From the NCBI RefSeq assembly GCF_001989615.1, contig NZ_CP019067.1, forward strand, positions 1,612,001 through 1,676,000: DNA of 64,000 nt. Reading direction: 5' to 3'. Both the position numbers and the translations under genes were made by a program. This document shows positions 33,320-41,940 of the stretch, in pieces (within the stretch, counting starts at the first letter, position 1; each line of letters begins with the position of its first letter). The DNA is from Halorientalis sp. IM1011 (GTDB lineage: Archaea > Halobacteriota > Halobacteria > Halobacteriales > Haloarculaceae). Below the pieces are notes generated by a model, which had not been told where the DNA came from, searched no databases, and saw nothing but the letters and a program-made list of their open reading frames with translations.

Positions 33320-35733
33320 CGCTCGCCCTCCTCGAACCGCACGGCTACGGTGCCGTTCGTCCCGAGCGGGATGGGTTTGTACTCGCCGTCGGCCCAGGCG
33401 CGGAGCTGGTCGCGGTAGTGGTCGGAGAAGACCGAGCCGTCGTTGCCGCCGGGGAACGCGCCCTCGGAACGGGCCGACTCGGCCATCGGACAGATCATCC
33501 GCCAGCTACTGCCGATGGCCTCCTCGTGGCGGAAGTTGTTCAGCGACGCCGCCGAGCCGTCCGTGGGATAGCGGGGGTAGTTCAGCCACGACCGGTCGAA
33601 CGGGTGATCGACGGCGGTCGTGTTGTAGTCACCGTAGGTCTCCCAGCCCTCCTCGTCGAGTTCCGTCGCTGCCCGGGCGAGCGCCTCGGCGATGGCCGCC
33701 TCCCGACCGTCGGGGAACCACTGCGAGTCGGGCGGGAGCCCGAGCACTACCCAGTCGCTCCCGTAGTACTCGGTCACGTCCCGTCGGTCGCCCAGGGCGT
33801 CGTCGAGTCGGGGTTCGAACACCACGTCCCGGTAGTGGTCGACGAAGCGGGCGAAGACCAGCGCCGCCCGCGAATCTCGATCCATCCGGTAGTCCCAGTC
33901 GGCGAGGTCGGCGAGCAGGGTCGCGGCGTCACCGTCGACGGCCGACCCCGCTTCCTGCATCACGGGGACGAACTGGGCCGCGCGCTCGTCGTAGGTGTCC
34001 CGCTGGAGGGCGCGCACGAATGCGGGGTCTGCGGGGTCGTCGCTCGCCACGCGGCGGTCGAGCCGATCCCAGAGCCGCAGTCCCCGGTAGGGGTCGCCGT
34101 AGGCTTCCGCGAAGTAGTAGGGGTAGTCGGCGTCGTCGACGACGCGCTGGTTGGCGGTCCCGAGATACTCCGGTTGCTCGGCGTGGGGCATCTCCGCGAA
34201 CGGAATGAATCCCTCGCCGTCCCAGTCGGTCTCGTCGTAGGGTCGGTAGCCGGCCCACTCGCCCTCCTTCGCGGAGCCGTCGAACACGCGGTCACCGCGG
34301 ACCTGCTCGCCGTCGGTGCGCCGGATCGGGACTTTGCCGACGACCCGGAAGTGGGTGTTGCCGTCGCGGTCGGCGTAGACGCAGCTCTGCGTGGGGAGGT
34401 CGAACCGCTCCAGCGCCGCGAGCGCGTCGTCGAGCCCGTCGCTCCGGTTGAGGTCGTGGACGGCCTCGGTCGTGCGGGTGGCACCGAGACCGGTCCAGGC
34501 CACGCCGACTTCGGTCCGGAGGTCGTCCCCATCGGCCTCGGCGGAGAGGACGGGTCCGTGGACGGTCTTGCGGACGGTCACGGTCCGGTCGTCGCCGCCG
34601 TCGACCGCGACGGTCCGCTCCTCGGTCTCGAAGTCGCGCCACTCCTCGCCGTAGCGATACTGGCCGTCGCGGGTCTCGTACTCGTAGAAGTCGATCACGT
34701 CCGCGCCGGCGTTGGTGAACCCCCACGCGCCGCCGTCGTTCTCCCCGATGACGACGAAGGGGACGCCCGGAAAGGTGACCCCGCGAACGGTCGTCTCCGG
34801 ACCGTCCAGTCCCATCTCGTACCACACCGGCGGAGCCATCAGCGACAGGTGCGGGTCGTTGGCGAGGATCGGCGCGCCCGAGGCGGTGTGGTCGCCCGAG
34901 ATCACCCACGAGTTCGACCCGACGCCCGGCGGCGACCCGAAGCCCGAGAGCCAGCCCTCGAGATCGGGATGGGTCGCGCGCCGGCCGCCGGTGTCGGACG
35001 GCTCGGTCGACTGGCGTGCCGCGGTGCCGCCCCCATGGTCCCCGGGTTCGTGGCCCAGAATGGCCGCGTCGTGATCGAGGCGGTTCGGATACAGTCCCTC
35101 GATGCCCGCGGCCCGGACCGTCTCGCGCCGGAGCGTCCGAAAGCTGCCCGTGAGCGTCCAGCCGATCTGTTTCTCGGCGAGCATCGCGTCGGCCGGTCGC
35201 CAGGGCTCGGGCTCGAACCCGAGCAGGTCGTACTCCGCGGGGAGCGGACGGTCGCCCTCGACGTGGCGGTTGACGCCCGCGGTGTAGGCCTCGACGAGGT
35301 CGCCGGTCTCGCTCCCGTCGAGTCGTTCCCACGTCGCCTCGGCGGCCCCGGCGAAGTCCATGGCGACGTGGAACCGATCCGAGTCGAGGGTGGCCTCGCC
35401 GACGACCGCGGAGAGTTCGCCCCGCAGCTGCCGACGCTGGAGGTCCATCTGGAACAGCCGATCGGCCCCCTGCGCGTAGCCGACCGCGAAGTACAGCGCC
35501 CGCTCGTCGTCGGCCGAGACGTGGGGCACGCCGCGGTCGTCGTAGCGTAGCGTCGCCGCGCCGTAGGGGCTCTCGACAGTCTCCGGGAGGTCGTCGTCGA
35601 CGGTGTCCCAGAGGGCGCCGCTGAACGGCGCGAACCGGTCGAGGTAGCGCCGGATCGGTGTTCCGAGTGCGCCGGCGACGCCGCCCGCCAGCAGCGCCCC
35701 CAGCACTGTCCGGCGGGTTCGTTCTCTATCCAT
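33316..35733 (-). CDS. Penicillin acylase-type Ntn hydrolase (extracytoplasmic)
   Basis: An 805-residue penicillin G acylase/AHL-acylase family precursor. The N-terminus DRERTRRTVLGALLAGGVAGALG has a twin-Arg plus hydrophobic stretch, so Tat export is likely. The autocatalytic cleavage point is before Ser273 in GVGSNSWVISGDHTASG; the SNxW start of the beta chain supplies the nucleophile. ANDPHLSLMAPPVWYEMGL and ENDGGAWGFTNAGADV are further family blocks. It cleaves amide side chains such as acyl-homoserine lactones or penicillins in relatives. It is translationally coupled to the small membrane protein at 32966-33319. Confidence 0.92.
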   Translation of the reverse strand: MDRERTRRTVLGALLAGGVAGALGTPIRRYLDRFAPFSGALWDTVDDDLPETVESPYGAATLRYDDRGVPHVSADDERALYFAVGYAQGADRLFQMDLQRRQLRGELSAVVGEATLDSDRFHVAMDFAGAAEATWERLDGSETGDLVEAYTAGVNRHVEGDRPLPAEYDLLGFEPEPWRPADAMLAEKQIGWTLTGSFRTLRRETVRAAGIEGLYPNRLDHDAAILGHEPGDHGGGTAARQSTEPSDTGGRRATHPDLEGWLSGFGSPPGVGSNSWVISGDHTASGAPILANDPHLSLMAPPVWYEMGLDGPETTVRGVTFPGVPFVVIGENDGGAWGFTNAGADVIDFYEYETRDGQYRYGEEWRDFETEERTVAVDGGDDRTVTVRKTVHGPVLSAEADGDDLRTEVGVAWTGLGATRTTEAVHDLNRSDGLDDALAALERFDLPTQSCVYADRDGNTHFRVVGKVPIRRTDGEQVRGDRVFDGSAKEGEWAGYRPYDETDWDGEGFIPFAEMPHAEQPEYLGTANQRVVDDADYPYYFAEAYGDPYRGLRLWDRLDRRVASDDPADPAFVRALQRDTYDERAAQFVPVMQEAGSAVDGDAATLLADLADWDYRMDRDSRAALVFARFVDHYRDVVFEPRLDDALGDRRDVTEYYGSDWVVLGLPPDSQWFPDGREAAIAEALARAATELDEEGWETYGDYNTTAVDHPFDRSWLNYPRYPTDGSAASLNNFRHEEAIGSSWRMICPMAESARSEGAFPGGNDGSVFSDHYRDQLRAWADGEYKPIPLGTNGTVAVRFEEGER

Positions 35734-35765
35734 GACACCTCAGACGGGCCGAGACGTGAAAAAGC

Positions 35766-36527
35766 CTAGAACCCGAATCCGCCCCACCGCAGGTAGACCA
35801 TCGCGACGATGATCAGCAGTTGAAAGAGGCCCTGGATCGCGCTGAGTTTCGCGTTGCGCATCCCGATCTCGCTGATGAGGTCCGCGTCCGGGTTCGCCGA
35901 CTGCATCTCCAGGTACATCCGCACCTCGCCGGGCATCAACACGCCGAATCCCAGCACGCTGAGGACGGTGACGATGGCCAGGATGACCACGAACACCGGG
36001 CGCGTCATCCCGAAGTCCGGCAGGGCGACGGCCAGATAGGCCCCGCTGAGCAGGAGCGCGACGCCGAAGACCGCGAGCCACCGCCAGTCGGTGAACGCGT
36101 CGAACTGCCAGCCGATCAGGACGAGGGCGGGCAGCAGCGTCGCCGCGGTCAACAGCGCCAGCCAGGCGTGCGCGTGTGGGAACGGCCAGACCGGACTGCG
36201 GAGGACGAGCGTGATCCCGCCGGCGATCGTCACCAGCGCCAGCGACGGCAACAGGAACGATGTCTTCGGCGTGAGCCGCCGGAAGACGTTCGCCCGTTCC
36301 TCGACGGCCAGCCCGCCCAGCACCGGCCCCAGCACGAGCGCCATGAACAGGTCCGTCCCCGTCCACAGCACGCCCGCCATGACGTGAACGTAGGTGTGTT
36401 GCTGGAGCGTCCCGAGTGTCACGGCGTAGACGAGCGCGGCGACCGGAACGGCCACCGCCCCGACCGCGAACGCCGGATTCGCCCGTGTCCCCATACCACG
36501 TACCGTATTTCGTACCGAAACTGCCAT
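35766..36527 (-). CDS. CopD/DUF2269-like integral membrane protein
   Basis: A 253-residue protein with about seven spans. The segment YVHVMAGVLWTGTDLFMALVLGPVLGGL resembles the HxxxAxxWxGx heme- or metal-linked motif of CopD/DUF2269 proteins, and HAHAWLALLTAATLLPALVL adds further His. A role in copper or heme-linked membrane processes is possible but unproven. ATG 36527 and ATG 36494 are both available; the palindromic AAATATAT box at 36556-36563, ~30 bases upstream, favours 36527. It ends 33 bases before the acylase start, so a joint transcript is possible. Confidence 0.65.
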   Translation of the reverse strand: MAVSVRNTVRGMGTRANPAFAVGAVAVPVAALVYAVTLGTLQQHTYVHVMAGVLWTGTDLFMALVLGPVLGGLAVEERANVFRRLTPKTSFLLPSLALVTIAGGITLVLRSPVWPFPHAHAWLALLTAATLLPALVLIGWQFDAFTDWRWLAVFGVALLLSGAYLAVALPDFGMTRPVFVVILAIVTVLSVLGFGVLMPGEVRMYLEMQSANPDADLISEIGMRNAKLSAIQGLFQLLIIVAMVYLRWGGFGF

Positions 36528-36614
36528 CCTATCGGATGCGTCGAGAAGGTGTCAGAAATATATGACGGTCGTGTCAGGGTCGTGAAACCCACTGACAGCG
36601 GGACCGCCCAGCTC

Positions 36615-39293
36615 TCAGACGATGTGGATCGCCGGTCGGTTGGGTTCGGCGTTCGTCGCGAGGTCGTCGCCGTCCTCGGCCTGCCGGACCGTGACCGCGG
36701 CCCCGAACTCCTCTTCGAAGAGCCACGCAGCCTGTTCCAGAATCTCCCGCTCGCGATCCGGTGCCATCGTCGGTTCGAGTTCGGCGCTGCGCTCGCCCAG
36801 CGACGCGGCGAAGTCGGCCGCGGCGTCGCCGTGCTCGCGGACCGATTCGTCGTCCATGATCTCCCCGACGACGGCGGTGGTGTCGTCGGCCGCCCGCGCC
36901 ACCTCGTAGGCCCGATACTTCCAGTCCTGGGCGACGACGATCTCGATCCCCTCGGGGTCGTCGATGTCGACCACGTCCGTGATGTCGCGCACGTCGTCGA
37001 GCGTGGTCCGGACGAGTTCCCGCTCGATCCGGAAGTCCTCCACGTCGTGCAGCGCGGTCGGCCAGTCGGCGCTCGCGGCCAGTCCCTCCTCGCCGAGCAG
37101 GTGCCACAGTTCCTCGCCGAGGTACGGCGCGATGGGCGCGACCATCGCCGCCAGCGCCCGGAGCGCGCGGCTGTAGGCGTAGCGGTAGGGCGACTCGTAG
37201 TCGCGGTATCGCCGGAGCAAGCGGGCGAACCGCCGGAGTTCGCCGACGACCTGGTGGAACCGGAAGCGGTCGTACTCGGTGGTGACCGCGGCGATCGTCC
37301 GGTCGATCTCGCGTTCGAGGTAGGCGTCGTGGGGTTCGCTCTCGGTCCGGGTCTCGATGTCACCCTCGGAAAATTCGGCGACCATCCCGTACAGCTCCTG
37401 CTGGAACTCGTAGGCAGTCTTGACGTTTTTCACCGTCCACTCGAAGTCCTGGCTGGGGTGGGCCGCAGAGAGGACGAACAGGCGCGTGGTCTCCGCGCCG
37501 TACTCGTGGGGCGCGATGGCGTTACCCTTCGATTTCGACATCTTCGTCCCGTCCTTCAAAACGGTCCCCTGGTTGACCAGTCGCTCGACGGGTTCGCGGG
37601 CGTCGAGCAGATCCAGATCGGCCAGCGCCCGCGTGAAGAAGCGGATGTACAGCAGGTGGAGGATCGCGTGTTCCTCGCCGCCGACGTACACGTCGACCGG
37701 GAGCCACTCGTCGGCGAACTCGGAGTCGAAGGGAGCCTCGTCCAGATCGGGCGAGAGATAGCGCAGGAAGTACCACGAGGAGTCGACGAAGGTGTCCATC
37801 GTGTCGGTCTCGCGCTCGGCGGGCCCGCCACACTCCGGACAGGTCGTCTCGACGAATTCATCGTTTTCGGCGAGGGGATTCCCCGTCGTCTGGACGTACT
37901 CGGGGAGTTCCACGGGCAACTCCTCCTCGGGGACCGGCACGGGGCCACAGTCCTCGCAGTGGACGATCGGGATGGGGGTCCCCCAGTAGCGCTGGCGGGA
38001 GATGAGCCAGTCCCGGAGCCGGTAGGTCACGTCGCTCTCGACGGCGTCGTGGGCCCCCAACTGCTCGCGGGCGGCGGCGCTGGCCAGCCCGTCGTACTCC
38101 CCGCTCGCGGTGAGCATCCCGTCCTCGGTGTACGGTTCGTCGGGCAGCCGGGTCTCGGCGTCCCCGATGGGTTCGATCACCTGCCGGACGGGGAGGTCTT
38201 GCTCGGCGGCGAAGGCGTGGTCGCGCTCGTTGTGGGCGGGCACGCCCATGACCGCGCCGGTGCCCACGTCGTCCAGCACGTAGGCGGCGACGTAGACGGG
38301 GAGCTCCTCGCCGGTGAAGGGGTGCGTCGCGGTCAGGTCCGTCTCGACGCCGCTCATGCCGGCCTCGCCGGGGTCGGCCGCCCGGACCGCGTCGACGTAC
38401 TCGGCGACGGCCTCGTCTTCGGCGGCGACCGTCTCGGCGAGGTCGTGGCCCGGCGAGAGCGCGAGGTAGGTCGCGCCGAAGACCGTGTCGAGGCGGGTCG
38501 TGAACACGTCGACCGACTCGTCGTCGAGGGCGGCGTCACCGGCCCCCTCCACCTCGAAGGCGACGCGCGTGCCCTCCTGACGGCCGATCCAGTTGCGCTG
38601 GATGTCCCGGACGCCCTCGGGCCAGCCCTCCAGGTCGTCGAGGCCGGCGTGGAGTTCGGCGGCGTAGTCGGTGATCGTGAAGAACCACTGGTCGAGTTCG
38701 CGGCGGCCGACAGGCGTCTCACAGCGCCAGCAGACCTCGACGGTCTCGGTGGTGCCGTCGTCGGCCTCGTGTTGGTGTTCGTCTACCTGTGCGTCGGCGA
38801 GCACCGTCTCGCAGTCGGGACACCAGTTGACGGCGGCCCCCTTGTAGTCGACGAGATCCTCCTCGTAGAACTTCGTGAAGAGCCACTGGTTCCAGCGGTA
38901 GTAGTCGGGGTCGCAGGTGGTGATCTCCCGGGACCAGTCGTAGCCAAAGCCCATCCGTTCGAGTTCGTCGCGCATCCGCTCGATGCAGGTGCGGGTCCAG
39001 GACTCGGGGTCGGTGTCGCGCTCGAAGGCGGCGTTCTCGGCGGGGAGGCCGAACGCGTCCCACCCCATCGGGTGGAGCACGTCGTCGCCGCACATCCGCC
39101 GGTAGCGGGCGTAGGCGTCGGTGATCGCGTAGTTTCGGACGTGACCCATGTGGAGCGCCCCGGAGGTGTAGGGGAACATCCCGAGGACGTAGGTGGGATC
39201 CGCGGGGGACTCGGGACAGTCGTAGACCCCGTCCTCTTCCCAGACGTGTTGCCAGTACTCCGTGACCTGTGAGGGATTGTAGCGCCGGGACAT
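36615..39293 (-). CDS. leuS: Leucyl-tRNA synthetase
   Basis: An 892-residue class Ia synthetase that charges tRNA-Leu with leucine, with editing. The HIGH box is HMGH (48-51, in TSGALHMGHVRNY) and the KMSKS box is at about residues 583-587 (GTKMSKSKGNA). The CP1 editing domain has TRLDTVFGATYLALSPGH and GTGAVMGVPAHNERDHAFA. Zinc-binding pairs are CPDC...CWRC and CPEC. The order of domains is bacterial-like, as in haloarchaea. The first ~10 codons and the upstream 20 bases are duplicated at 39718-39770. Confidence 0.97.
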   Translation of the reverse strand: MSRRYNPSQVTEYWQHVWEEDGVYDCPESPADPTYVLGMFPYTSGALHMGHVRNYAITDAYARYRRMCGDDVLHPMGWDAFGLPAENAAFERDTDPESWTRTCIERMRDELERMGFGYDWSREITTCDPDYYRWNQWLFTKFYEEDLVDYKGAAVNWCPDCETVLADAQVDEHQHEADDGTTETVEVCWRCETPVGRRELDQWFFTITDYAAELHAGLDDLEGWPEGVRDIQRNWIGRQEGTRVAFEVEGAGDAALDDESVDVFTTRLDTVFGATYLALSPGHDLAETVAAEDEAVAEYVDAVRAADPGEAGMSGVETDLTATHPFTGEELPVYVAAYVLDDVGTGAVMGVPAHNERDHAFAAEQDLPVRQVIEPIGDAETRLPDEPYTEDGMLTASGEYDGLASAAAREQLGAHDAVESDVTYRLRDWLISRQRYWGTPIPIVHCEDCGPVPVPEEELPVELPEYVQTTGNPLAENDEFVETTCPECGGPAERETDTMDTFVDSSWYFLRYLSPDLDEAPFDSEFADEWLPVDVYVGGEEHAILHLLYIRFFTRALADLDLLDAREPVERLVNQGTVLKDGTKMSKSKGNAIAPHEYGAETTRLFVLSAAHPSQDFEWTVKNVKTAYEFQQELYGMVAEFSEGDIETRTESEPHDAYLEREIDRTIAAVTTEYDRFRFHQVVGELRRFARLLRRYRDYESPYRYAYSRALRALAAMVAPIAPYLGEELWHLLGEEGLAASADWPTALHDVEDFRIERELVRTTLDDVRDITDVVDIDDPEGIEIVVAQDWKYRAYEVARAADDTTAVVGEIMDDESVREHGDAAADFAASLGERSAELEPTMAPDREREILEQAAWLFEEEFGAAVTVRQAEDGDDLATNAEPNRPAIHIV

Positions 39294-39312
39294 CGAAATT
39301 CGCCGTTGTGCC
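39260..39312. repeat. leuS start region, copy 1 of a ~53-bp direct repeat
   Basis: The bases covering codons 1-11 of leuS and about 20 bases upstream recur at 39718-39770 with about four substitutions. Both copies have CGCCGGGACATCGAAATTCG unchanged. Copy 1 is the functional start of leuS. Confidence 0.85.
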
Positions 39313-39416
39313 CCTTCAGAGAGGGACCACTATCACGTTTTGGTTATTCAGGGTACTTCCAATTATCGCCGCGAGATCAATTTTTGAAAGGAAAGAGTCG
39401 GGAGAAAGGACCACGA

Positions 39417-39641
39417 ATGAATCCTAACATGCCTTCGAGCTCAGTACACCGTCTGAATCGCAGGTTATTGACCGTTCTATACCTTCTTTCGATAGTGGTT
39501 ACAGCAGCGCTTGCAGTCGCTACAAAAGGTCCGACTCCTGTGGCACTGATCGATGGAGTCGCATTCGGAGCTGTCGTTTTTTTGCCGGTGCTACTGATCG
39601 ACGCCGCCATCGTCGGCCGTGACCGCTACTTCCGTGAATAG
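39417..39641 (+). CDS. 74-residue two-span membrane protein in an AT-rich insert
   Basis: ATG 39417 (MNPNMPSSSVHRLNRRLLTVLYLLS) to TAG/TAA-type stop at 39641. Two hydrophobic spans are visible: LLTVLYLLSIVVTAALAVAT and VALIDGVAFGAVVFLPVLLIDAAIV. The C-terminus is charged (GRDRYFRE). An AATTTTTGA box (about 39379-39388) lies about 30 bases upstream. Codon use and base composition are clearly more AT-rich than neighbours. It sits between two copies of the leuS start region, which suggests acquisition as a unit. No function is recognised. Confidence 0.65.
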   Translation: MNPNMPSSSVHRLNRRLLTVLYLLSIVVTAALAVATKGPTPVALIDGVAFGAVVFLPVLLIDAAIVGRDRYFRE

Positions 39642-39717
39642 GTCCCAGCGAAGTCGCGACTCCGGTCGTGTGTTTTTATCGAACATACCGCAAGAAGGCC
39701 AGCGTACGGTCGGCACA

Positions 39718-39770
39718 CCGTGACCTGCGAGGGGTTGTAACGCCGGGACATCGAAATTCGCCGTTGTACC
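39718..39770. repeat. leuS start region, copy 2 (truncated duplicate)
   Basis: This copy repeats 39260-39312 at an offset of 458 bases. On the minus strand it reads ATG and MSRRYNPSQVT, exactly as leuS, then diverges (VCRPYAGLL...) and reaches a stop by about 39631, so it cannot make a synthetase. It shows either a duplication of the leuS start or the scar of an insertion into it. Confidence 0.8.
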
Positions 39771-39835
39771 CTCTGGCACCGCGACCCACAAGACGCTTCG
39801 GTTGCGCGCGTGGCGAGCCCAGTGCCCGCCGCCGG

Positions 39836-41011
39836 TCAGCGCTGCAGGGGCGGCTCCCCGGTGGGCTTGCCCAGCGCGGCCGACCGGCTCTCCTGGAGGA
39901 TCTCGAAGACCGTCATCAGGTCGGTCCGGGAGACCAGCCCCGCCAGGTCGCCGTTCCGGTCGACGACCAGCAACCGCCCGACGTTCTGGCGGAGGATCGT
40001 CGAGACGGCGTCCTCGGCTTCGGTCTCGGGCGTGACCGTCCGCAGATCCGTCGTCATCACGTCCTCGACGCGCATCGCGTCGCGCTCGACCTGATCGACC
40101 TGCTGGACGTCCGAGAGGGTCACGATGCCCCGGAGGTCACCGGATTCCGTGACGACCGGGTAGCCGGTGTGGCGCTCGCTGACCATCCGGTCGACGAGGT
40201 CGGCGAGGCTGGTCTCCGGCGAGACCGTCGAGAGCTCGCCCGCGGGCGTCATCACGTCCGCGACGGTGAGCCCCTCGAAGGCGGCCTCGAGGATGAGCTG
40301 ACGGGTCTCGCCGCTCGCGCCGATGTAGATGAAGAAGGCGATGGCGATCCAGAAGATCTGGCCGAGCAGGATGCCGCCCAGCCCGAGCAGGACGGCGAAG
40401 CCCTTCCCGACGCCGGCGGCGATGCGGGTGGCCTCCAGTCGCGAGCGGTTGCGCGAGAGGACCGCCCGGAGGATGCGCCCGCCGTCCATCGGGAACCCGG
40501 GCAGCATGTTGAACGCCGCGAGAAAGACGTTCAGGATGGCCAGATAGCCGAAGACGAACCGCGGCGCGGGCTGGCCGACCGGGAGCGCCAGAAAGACCGC
40601 GTAACAGATCGCACCGACGCCGACGCTGACGATCGGGCCGGCGACGGCGATGGAGAACTCCTGTTTCCAGTCGTCGGGAAACGCCTCTAGCTGGGCCAGT
40701 CCGCCGAGGAACCAGAGGGTGATCGAGTCGACGTGGACGCCGTACCGCTGGGCGACCAGCGCGTGGCCGAACTCGTGGATCAACACCCCGGCGAACAGTC
40801 CGAGCGCGGCCGCAAGTCCCAGCAGCCACGGGAGCGAACCGCCGGTCAGCGCCGCCGCGTCGATGGTCGTCCCGAGCGACTCGGCCAGCACCTCCGCGGT
40901 CACGTCCACCTGCGAACCGATCAGGAAGACGAGCACCGGGAGAACGAGCAGGAACGATCCGCCCAGGCGAATCGGGATACCGAACGCCGAGCCGATCCGA
41001 ACACTTGCCAT
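39836..41011 (-). CDS. Site-2-type M50 metalloprotease with two CBS domains
   Basis: A 391-residue membrane protease. The zinc motif HEFGH is at 79-83 and the second metal motif NMLPGFPMDGGRILRAVLSRNR is about residue 170. About six spans are followed by a soluble C-terminal pair of CBS domains (about 250-385: VADVMTPAGELSTVSPETSLADLVDRM and VEDVMTTDLRTVTPETEAEDAVSTIL), which bind adenine nucleotides. It performs intramembrane cleavage of a membrane-tethered substrate, probably gated by ATP/AMP in the CBS pair. ATG 41011 (MASVRIGSAFG) is favoured by CTTATCC at about 41034-41040, ~26 bases upstream. Confidence 0.92.
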   Translation of the reverse strand: MASVRIGSAFGIPIRLGGSFLLVLPVLVFLIGSQVDVTAEVLAESLGTTIDAAALTGGSLPWLLGLAAALGLFAGVLIHEFGHALVAQRYGVHVDSITLWFLGGLAQLEAFPDDWKQEFSIAVAGPIVSVGVGAICYAVFLALPVGQPAPRFVFGYLAILNVFLAAFNMLPGFPMDGGRILRAVLSRNRSRLEATRIAAGVGKGFAVLLGLGGILLGQIFWIAIAFFIYIGASGETRQLILEAAFEGLTVADVMTPAGELSTVSPETSLADLVDRMVSERHTGYPVVTESGDLRGIVTLSDVQQVDQVERDAMRVEDVMTTDLRTVTPETEAEDAVSTILRQNVGRLLVVDRNGDLAGLVSRTDLMTVFEILQESRSAALGKPTGEPPLQR

Positions 41012-41216
41012 GGACGTGTCTAGGGCCATGGGCCGGATAAGTCGTCCCCCTTCACGGCGATGCTGGCCCCGGACCATCACCCGCGACCGGGCGAGAGGCG
41101 TCCCGCCAACCCGTTCGCTTCGGGTCGAGAACCGACGGACTGCGCCGGTACCGACCCGGCCCCAGCGGCAGGCGAAACGGACCTCCATAGATTCCGGAGC
41201 GGTACCGTGTGGTAGA

Positions 41217-41795
41217 TTACCAGTCGTCGCCGAGCGCCTCGCGGGCGCGTTCGTAGCCCGCTGTCGTCCGCCAGGTCCGACCCGACGCCCGGTGGACGAC
41301 GACGTACTCGCTCCCACACTCGCCACACTGATAGCCGGCGTCGGGGTTCCGGACGGGTTTGGAGGCGCGGTGGCGTTCGGGCCGCCAGTCGCAGTCCTCG
41401 GCCGTGCAGACCAGTTCGAGGCGGCCGTCGGTGAACGACCGGCAGTGTCGCGGCGCGTCGATCTCGTCTGCCTTCCGGTAGAAGCGCTCGCCGTGGCCGG
41501 ACTCGCCGAAGTGGTGGAACTCCCAGGCGTGGACGAGTTCGTGTCTGATCGTCCCCGTGAACTCCGCCCAGCCGAACTCCCGATAGGCGTCCCACGTCAG
41601 GACGACGGTGATATCGCCGGTGTCGGTATCGTACCGGCAACAGCCGGCCCGCCGCCGGGCGCGCTCGGAGATGTCCCAGTCCAGCGCGTCCACGTCGAGG
41701 TCGATCGGGACCGTCGCGGCGTAGTCAGCCGCCCGCGCCAGCAACTCCTCGCGCGTCGTCGGGCCCTCGCCGGCCGCCGGGTCCGCAGTGGTCAC
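41217..41795 (-). CDS. SprT-like zinc metalloprotease
   Basis: A 192-residue SprT/Spartan-type protease. HELVH (85-89) with a further His in GESGHGERF makes the zinc site. The C-terminal zinc ribbon has CTAEDCDW and CGECG pairs. Eukaryotic Spartan digests DNA-protein crosslinks; the role of archaeal members is presumed similar but not tested here. It is divergent from the acyl-CoA dehydrogenase (145-bp spacer). Its N-terminal 15 residues are low-complexity, so the exact start is uncertain. Confidence 0.88.
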   Translation of the reverse strand: MTTADPAAGEGPTTREELLARAADYAATVPIDLDVDALDWDISERARRRAGCCRYDTDTGDITVVLTWDAYREFGWAEFTGTIRHELVHAWEFHHFGESGHGERFYRKADEIDAPRHCRSFTDGRLELVCTAEDCDWRPERHRASKPVRNPDAGYQCGECGSEYVVVHRASGRTWRTTAGYERAREALGDDW

Positions 41796-41940
41796 GCCCC
41801 TCCCCTCGAAGCCGTCCCCCTAAGCGGTTGCGCCCTGCGGTTCCGCCCTTGGCTAACAACGTGCGACGTTCGCCGACGATATTCTAACATTGTGAGGTTT
41901 CGGCGCGGGATTTATGTTGTCTCCGCGGGATCATCGGGAC

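Noticed and set aside
35820-39272. 1150-codon plus-strand open frame opposite leuS
   Set aside because: It is the antisense shadow of leuS and its neighbour: the other strand gives a complete leucyl-tRNA synthetase with HMGH and KMSKS, and the plus reading has no domain logic.
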